64,000 bases of DNA from Dermatemys mawii. Lineage: Eukaryota > Chordata > Testudines > Dermatemydidae. The number at the start of each line of letters is the position of its first letter. Within the stretch, counting starts at the first letter, position 1. Shown here one piece after another: positions 57,925 through 64,000 of the stretch. The stretch lies in assembly GCA_007922305.1 (NCBI GenBank), contig ML677341.1, forward strand, positions 65,251,680 through 65,315,679, written 5' to 3'. A program made the translations under genes and the position numbers. The notes beneath the pieces are model-generated. The model was not told the origin of the DNA. It saw only the letters and a program-made list of their open reading frames with translations, and did not search any database.

Positions 57925-60900
57925 GCAGAAACTCAGATGTTAATAAAACAGTGCACAGAAATTGTGTACATCTGATCACCCATTAAACATATATTAAACC
58001 AATAGATTTATGTTTCTTTCATTCCCATGAAGTCAATGGACTAACAGTTGGGTAAATGAGATCAGAATCAGATTTAGTGGATTACATTCTCTGGCTTTCT
58101 CTGGCTCCTTTGTGCCACTCTTGTATCACAAAGAGGCCCATATTGGCTAAATTTCCTCAAGCTGAGATGTCTCCCAGTCTGAGGAGTCATCCAATGACAT
58201 AGGCAACTCCTGACCCCAATGGAGGGGACATGCTGAGGACAAAAAGCACTGCGCCCAAGTTAAGCTGACAGTGTTCATGGGGTCTTTACCAGCTGGCACA
58301 AGTTAGAGCAGAACAGAGGCTGCTCTAAACTACTCCAGGGCCAAGACAAGCATAGAGAACCGGGATTCTACAAATGACTCCTGCTATTGCTGTACCCATG
58401 AATTCTAAGAATCCTGAGTCACCTACCCTACAATTCCCAGCTCAGCCTCTGGGAAAAAGTGCATTTGAAGAGACAGGGTAGGAGGAGCTAACCTGAAGCA
58501 AAATTGCAGAGTGTCTCTCATTTTCACATAATACAAGATTTTTGCAAGAGACAGGGGCTTTTTCACAGGAATAACAAATGCAATCCTAGTGTTTCCGTTT
58601 TGCTATTTACAGAAAAAAAAGACAGCAAAATATTTTGAACAAATTCTGGTAAAGAAAGAAAAATCCAGTATTTAGCAGACAAGATGTTTATTGTTTAACC
58701 ATATATTACTAGAGATACATGGTAAATTATATTCTCTAGTTTGGTAGAACTATAGAATAGTATTCCAGGCAAAGAATTTCATTAAACTACAGTTAAATGT
58801 AGCAATACAGATAAGTAATTTAAGGGTTAAATTCCTAAATCAAAATGGTCCAGTTATTCAAAGGCAGAAAATTCAGAGTTAATATTAAATTTAAAGGAAA
58901 TCCAATCCCTGCTTTATTCCTTAACCACCACTTTACAAGATACACAAGAACTGAGCCAATAGCTCAGTTGTATTACTGTCCTAAGCATACATTGATACTA
59001 TTGAAATTAGACCAATCTAACCGGTGGTAGCAGACTTTGATCTTATATTTGTAGCATAATGGTGCACTGACACATAAAAGCATGCACTATTGTTTGGATT
59101 AGTTTCCAGGTTTCCACCCTCAAACTCAAAAACACACCACTGAAAACTTGGAATTTACATTTTGCTAATCTACACACCCCATAATCTACTCAGCAAAAAC
59201 TATCACTCTCTCTTCATTTCCCAGCAAAGATGTAATAGCAGACAGCTGCTGTTAATCTCATATTGCTGGTTTCATTCATTTCACAAACTACTGTGTATGT
59301 AGCACAGAGCATTTACTGGTAAACCATGAAGTATCATAGGGATTGGTTAATATTATCAAAAATACTTTACGATAACTAATTTACACTTTTATAGGGACAG
59401 CTCCAGCAGCCAAGGATCAGTGTGAATGCTAGGCATTCTGGCCCCTTCTCATGACACACTTGCAACATGCTTTGGTGTACCTCTCCCTGTTCCCACAATC
59501 CCACCCAATACACCTCTTATTCACAAGAGAAAAGTGGATGGTGTAAAGCTGACTCCGAAAGTTTTATTTCCACCTGCATGATGCCCTTATGCCAGGGGAA
59601 GCCCCAATTCACAATTAGGGGAGATTCTGATGCCTGAAATAGCACAAAGTGGTCAGAACAGGGGCAGAGAATCAAGGCCTCAGACATTGGAAATGGGTCT
59701 CCCAGGAGAATCTCCCTGAATTAGCAAGATTCTGCTGTACCTGAAGCCCCTATTGCTTCTAAAGATGAAGGATGAAAGTTCCTTGATCAAAGTAGTTACT
59801 TGAGCCTTTGCATAAATCACAACAAACTGTCAATGAAATCCTTACTTTGGTTCATGTAATAAGCAAATATCAGGTGCATTATAATAGTTCAATTTTTATC
59901 TGGTGTGAAATATGCTCTTACAATGAGCTAGGTGATCTTATTCTAAGCAAAATAATGCCAGTCTAACCATTCATTATAGCATGCAGTAAAATAAACTAAA
60001 TGAGCACCACAAAGCAGAATGAAAATGAGAGAATTCATTCTAGTTTCATTCTGACCCACTTGCATAGATTCAGACAGTGCAACGGAAATTCCTCTTTCAG
60101 CGATTCGGCTGCTCATACAGAATGCAGCTGTATTTTCATGTCAAGGAAAATGAGAGCTGGAAGGAGGAAACAGAGACAGACTGCACTCTGAAACAAAATT
60201 TAACAGAAAGGGCCATGTTGTTTACACACAGACTTTAAAATGGAAAGTCATAATTTTTGCCCATAGAAATACTATTACAACGCTCCACAGCTGAAAGTCC
60301 AGACAGTGCCGTGTACCTTTTCTGAAGTTCACTTTTTTTTTCCCCAAACACAACTTTGATTGTGGAAAAGAAAAATGGGAGTAGAGGGCACTGCACGCAT
60401 TTAGAAGCATCAGTCATTGTGCAGTCATTGTGCATTGTGATCCTGCCTCCTTTCAAGCCAATGGGAATTTGTGCCGGTTACAGAACATGATGAAAATCCT
60501 GTTATCCCTGCAAAATGGAACTGTGCTGAAAGACAGTATACCCCAGAATTCAGGGTGGCAGGCAGTGACCCACCTATCCATTCTCATTCATACGTGACAC
60601 CTGCAGCTATTGGTTCTTTAAAATGTTTTTGTAACTGTGAATGTGAGGGGCTGATAGAAAACTGTCATACTCATCTGACGGAGGTATTTGAGGCATAGGT
60701 GCGGTGGGAATTCTGTCAAATACCTCCAGGAGCTGAGTGTGAAAGTTCTCCTGTCCGCCCCACATACTCTACCCTCTCCTCATAATGTTAACTGGAACAA
60801 CTACCTGCTGCTCTTTGCCCCAGGGCTTGTGGGAAAGCAACAATTTAGCCTTTGCATGGTACATAAGTCTGTGCACTGGGATGAATTTCACCCTTTGTGA

Positions 60901-63900
60901 ACAAAAGACCTAGTAAACCAGTTCACTGTACTCACCTAAACAGAGCAGCAACAAGCTACAGAATGCAAAAGCATACTTTTGGCAACATGCTGTCCATTTC
61001 GTAGGTGTGTCCCACCTTTTTCCATGTCTGCAATAAAAGGATTCCAAATGCTGTAGCTCCCCTTTCCCCCTTTGCTTGCCTCTTCATAGTGCAGTGCAGC
61101 AGCTGTCTCAAAAAAGGAAGATGCATTATCGGAGAAAGATGCTGCCACATCCATCCCCATTCATATCTTTGCTTGTCATGGAAATGGTGGAGCTCTGTTC
61201 ATATGTTCGGGTTCTCTATTTTCTCTGAACCATTATTAACTAGTGTACCTGTGTTTCCTATATTTATGTTAATTTCCATGTTTTAACATGGTCTCCTTGC
61301 CCACATTTATATGGATACTTGTTTTGATGTGAGGGACTACATGACTTTTATAAGTTCCAAAAGATCTAGGCTTTTTAATGTTAGTTCAAAATAAGAAGCT
61401 AGTTCTCTGCTCTGTGGTCCATCCACTCATTATTTTCTCAAAGGCAGGCTGTGGCTGCCCCCGTGGTTTCCCTCCAACAGTTCCCATCCTTTTTCCCCAG
61501 AAAAGAACAAAAATAAAACCAAAGGGGGAAAAGAGATAGTTACACCTTGCTCATCATACAGAGGATCCTCCTGTGTGTGGATCTTGCTTTTGCGTAGAGA
61601 GGAAGAGGTTTTAAACCACTTCCATGACATGATCTCACCGTTGGCCTAGATCTCCTCTCCCCAAAAATCCCTTGTGGGTCTAGGGCTGTTCATAAGAAAT
61701 AGCCACCCAGGGCTAGGCTGGGGACATATGTATCACGTCAGCCCACCTACTAGAGCTGGTTGAGGGGGAAAATATCAATTTAATTACACAAAGTGAAATA
61801 GCTCTAACAGAATAGACTGACTCTACACACTCCAAACCAGGCAGAGCAGGGCCTTGAATGTAGCTGTCCCACCTTCTACAGGAGTTTCCTCCTACAAGAG
61901 TTCCCTTACCTCCAGGCTATGAGCTAGTTGGGGTTGGGGGGCACTAGCTCTCTCCCCCTCTCAACTTTCCACCAAAACTTTTGAAAGGTCTCCTCTTTGG
62001 TCCACATTGAAACAAAAATAAATTCCAGACTTGACATTTTTCATTAATTAGAAATGTGGTTGGCTGGTCATGGGAAAAATGCAGATTAAAAACACATAGC
62101 CAGAAGCTGTATTAACTTTCTTAAAGTCTTATCTCTATGTTGGGAACCCCCTTGAAGATGGACTCTCTGTCACCTTTAAACTCCACCTCCTAGGACAAAA
62201 ATCTGGAAGGAACTGTTCAATCAGGCCCCAAATTTTTAGAGTGTCTATGAATATAAAGATGACTAGGGCACAATTTTACATCTTTCTTTTGATTTGATTT
62301 CCTGTTATCATCCCTTTTCCTTTGTTCATCAGGCTCCCCTTGTTGTGACAAGCAAAATGGCTGATCATATCGGTTAGCTTCAAATCAAGGGCTTAGGTTT
62401 TAAAATGTTGATCTTCTGCTCCTCAAACACATAATTTTCCAGCTCTCCTAAGGGGAAATTTGCAAAATTACTCAAAACAAAACCAATGAGTTGGTCTGCT
62501 TATGAAAATGGAGAAAAAGGCAAATACATTTTGGAAAATATTTGAATTTGGTCTTATCTAACACATTTCATGTTTGATACATTGCACTTTATCATGTGAA
62601 GAATTAGGCATGTACTCAGCAATAGCACATACAAAGCACTCCCTAGAGAAGCTGTGTTATTGGAAGAGGGAATGTTGGTCCAAACATGACAGCAGTGCCT
62701 TATTCTAACCTCACAGAATGGTGATAAAACAATCCAACTCAGGCACACAATCTGATCATTCATCATATGCAGGGATGAAGATAATAGGATATTTTAATTT
62801 ACCCACCCAAAAATTATATGCAATGGGTGAGGGGGCAGGTAGGATTTTGAAAGGCTGCCATATGCTTTTCAAAGAGTGGCATGGAATCTATAGATTGTAC
62901 CTGGTGATTGATATTAGGGACCTCACTTTATACCTCCTCTAAACAATTGCACCTGTAACGGTGCATCATTCCTAGTGAGAGTGGTGGATATGAGCTCCTC
63001 ATGCATTTATCAATTAAATTCACCATAATCTTACCAACTGCAAGCAATAAAAATGATGAAAAGCTTTGTAAGTGTTTTAAGCATGAGTGCACTTTTTTTG
63101 CCTTTAAAATATGTCTCCCTTTTATTGAAATTTGCCAATAAAATTATGAAAAATAGATTGCATGCAATTTTAACAACTAAGTACAGTTTGACATAGCACA
63201 TTGACATATTGGGTCAAAATCATGCCTGGTGTAATATCACTGAAATAAATGGAATTATACAAGGTATCAACCTACAGAATAAAACATGTGTACTTTAAAG
63301 TATTACTAATGCTGTGCTTTAAATTCTTCAACAAAAGTACAAAACTTACAACTTAATGACATGGGGGTGGCAGAGATGAAGCTAGGATAAAAGGAAACTT
63401 ATCCGTGGTATAGTGTTAAATGTACTTTTCCTAGGTGTAACTATTATACCGTTTATCTTTACCTCATCTCTAGCCAATCAAAATGCAAAAAAAGGCTGAT
63501 GTCTAACCATCATTACCCACAGAAATTTCATAGCTTGCTGAGCACTTTCATCCTGATTGGTTGATGAAAACAGAACTTGAAAGATTGAAGAAAGATGAAA
63601 GATGTTGTTTGTGTTTAAAGTATATTCATATCTAAGCTTTGAGGTAAACTGTTCATGAATCAAGAAAATGCCATTTCATATTTTCTAGCAGCTATTTGTG
63701 TGACACTTTATTTCTTAAATACTTCTCGGGGGAAACAAATAATTACCTCTTATATCTATAACATTATATCATCAAAGATAATAGGAGTGCAGAATTGCAG
63801 CTTACTTGCCCACGCACGAAAGAAATCATATATCATTGCCACATCCTGATTGGCTGTTGATTACAAGAGACTGGTAGCTAAGTTAATTTTCTTCCTCCTT

Positions 63901-64000
63901 TGTATTCTTAGAAGACTTGAATGTTCTGTTTCTTTGATTTCCTCACTTTGTCCAGCCAAACCTTGTAAATCTGAATTCATACCCTTTGTGGCTATAGAAA
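57925..64000. other. Long unrecognised noncoding stretch
   Basis: No gene was found on either strand. The longest frames are under 100 codons and show no motif, splice context or repeat protein. 58090-58500 and 59400-59760 have repeat-like wording but no family I can name. A perfect 12-bp hairpin occurs at 60680-60727. The sequence becomes AT-rich toward the end. Confidence 0.5.
60680..60727. other. Perfect 12-bp inverted repeat hairpin
   Basis: GGAGGTATTTGA (60680-60691) and TCAAATACCTCC (60716-60727) are exact reverse complements around a 24-base loop. No transposon ends or TSD surround it. Pairing does not extend far outside the 12 bp, so a microRNA precursor is not well supported. Confidence 0.8.

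Noticed and set aside
60680..60727. microRNA precursor
   Set aside because: The stem is only 12 bp with a 24-base loop and pairing does not extend outward, shorter than a usual precursor stem.
1..64000. Bacterial-type systems (CRISPR, operons, phage defence)
   Set aside because: The window is vertebrate nuclear DNA; no direct-repeat/spacer array or compact gene cluster is present.

Overview
The window looks like a gene-poor stretch of a turtle (Testudines) nuclear chromosome. The evidence is the repeat content: many CR1 LINE 3' fragments, a tRNA-derived SINE with a CR1-like tail of the turtle Pol III/SINE type, hAT transposons with clean 8-bp target-site duplications (TSDs), old MIR-type SINEs, and a palindromic repeat carrying hammerhead-ribozyme-like motifs. 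Assignment to turtles is inference from repeat families that I recognise but could not search. I found no convincing host protein-coding exon, no tRNA or rRNA gene and no CRISPR. The long open frames that resemble known proteins are reverse-transcriptase pieces of CR1 or a transposase remnant of a hAT element. A run of 400 Ns (34871-35270) is an assembly gap.

Layout. 1-1086: end of a hAT element, then a CR1 copy split by a hammerhead-type repeat. 1087-7427: mostly unrecognised sequence with small old repeats and a CA microsatellite. 7428-9892: a long dead CR1 copy containing two later insertions, a 124-bp hAT MITE and a 209-bp palindromic hammerhead-type element, both with exact TSDs. 9893-22139: largely unrecognised sequence with old SINE pieces and one GC-rich DNA-transposon fragment. 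22140-25060: a 908-bp hAT element, two minus-strand CR1 fragments and a MIR. 27090-30342: a foldback DNA element and a minus-strand CR1 fragment. 30343-32813: a 2.5-kb hAT-type element keeping an open C-terminal piece of its transposase. 33538-33911: a second hAT-like element. 34871-35373: the gap and a hammerhead-type repeat at its edge. 36268-46444: CR1 copies, MITEs, a 64-bp inverted repeat pair and a foldback element hosting a turtle SINE. 50862-52487: a hAT element with a CR1 nested in it. 53857-54114: the most complete different-subfamily copy of the hammerhead-type element. 55385-57924: a minus-strand CR1, a CT/CA microsatellite and two MITEs. 57925-64000: little recognisable.

The most interesting content is the hammerhead-type family, with four copies in 64 kb. 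One copy is a 166-bp palindrome whose two arms carry opposed hammerhead cores (CTGATGA/CTGACGA ... GAAA, short stem III GC-TTAT-GC) meeting at an ATGCAT axis. Three copies have 10-12 bp TSDs, which suggests insertion as a retroelement. Hammerhead motifs are known in Penelope-like retroelements, so a Penelope-derived non-autonomous element is my preferred but unproven reading.
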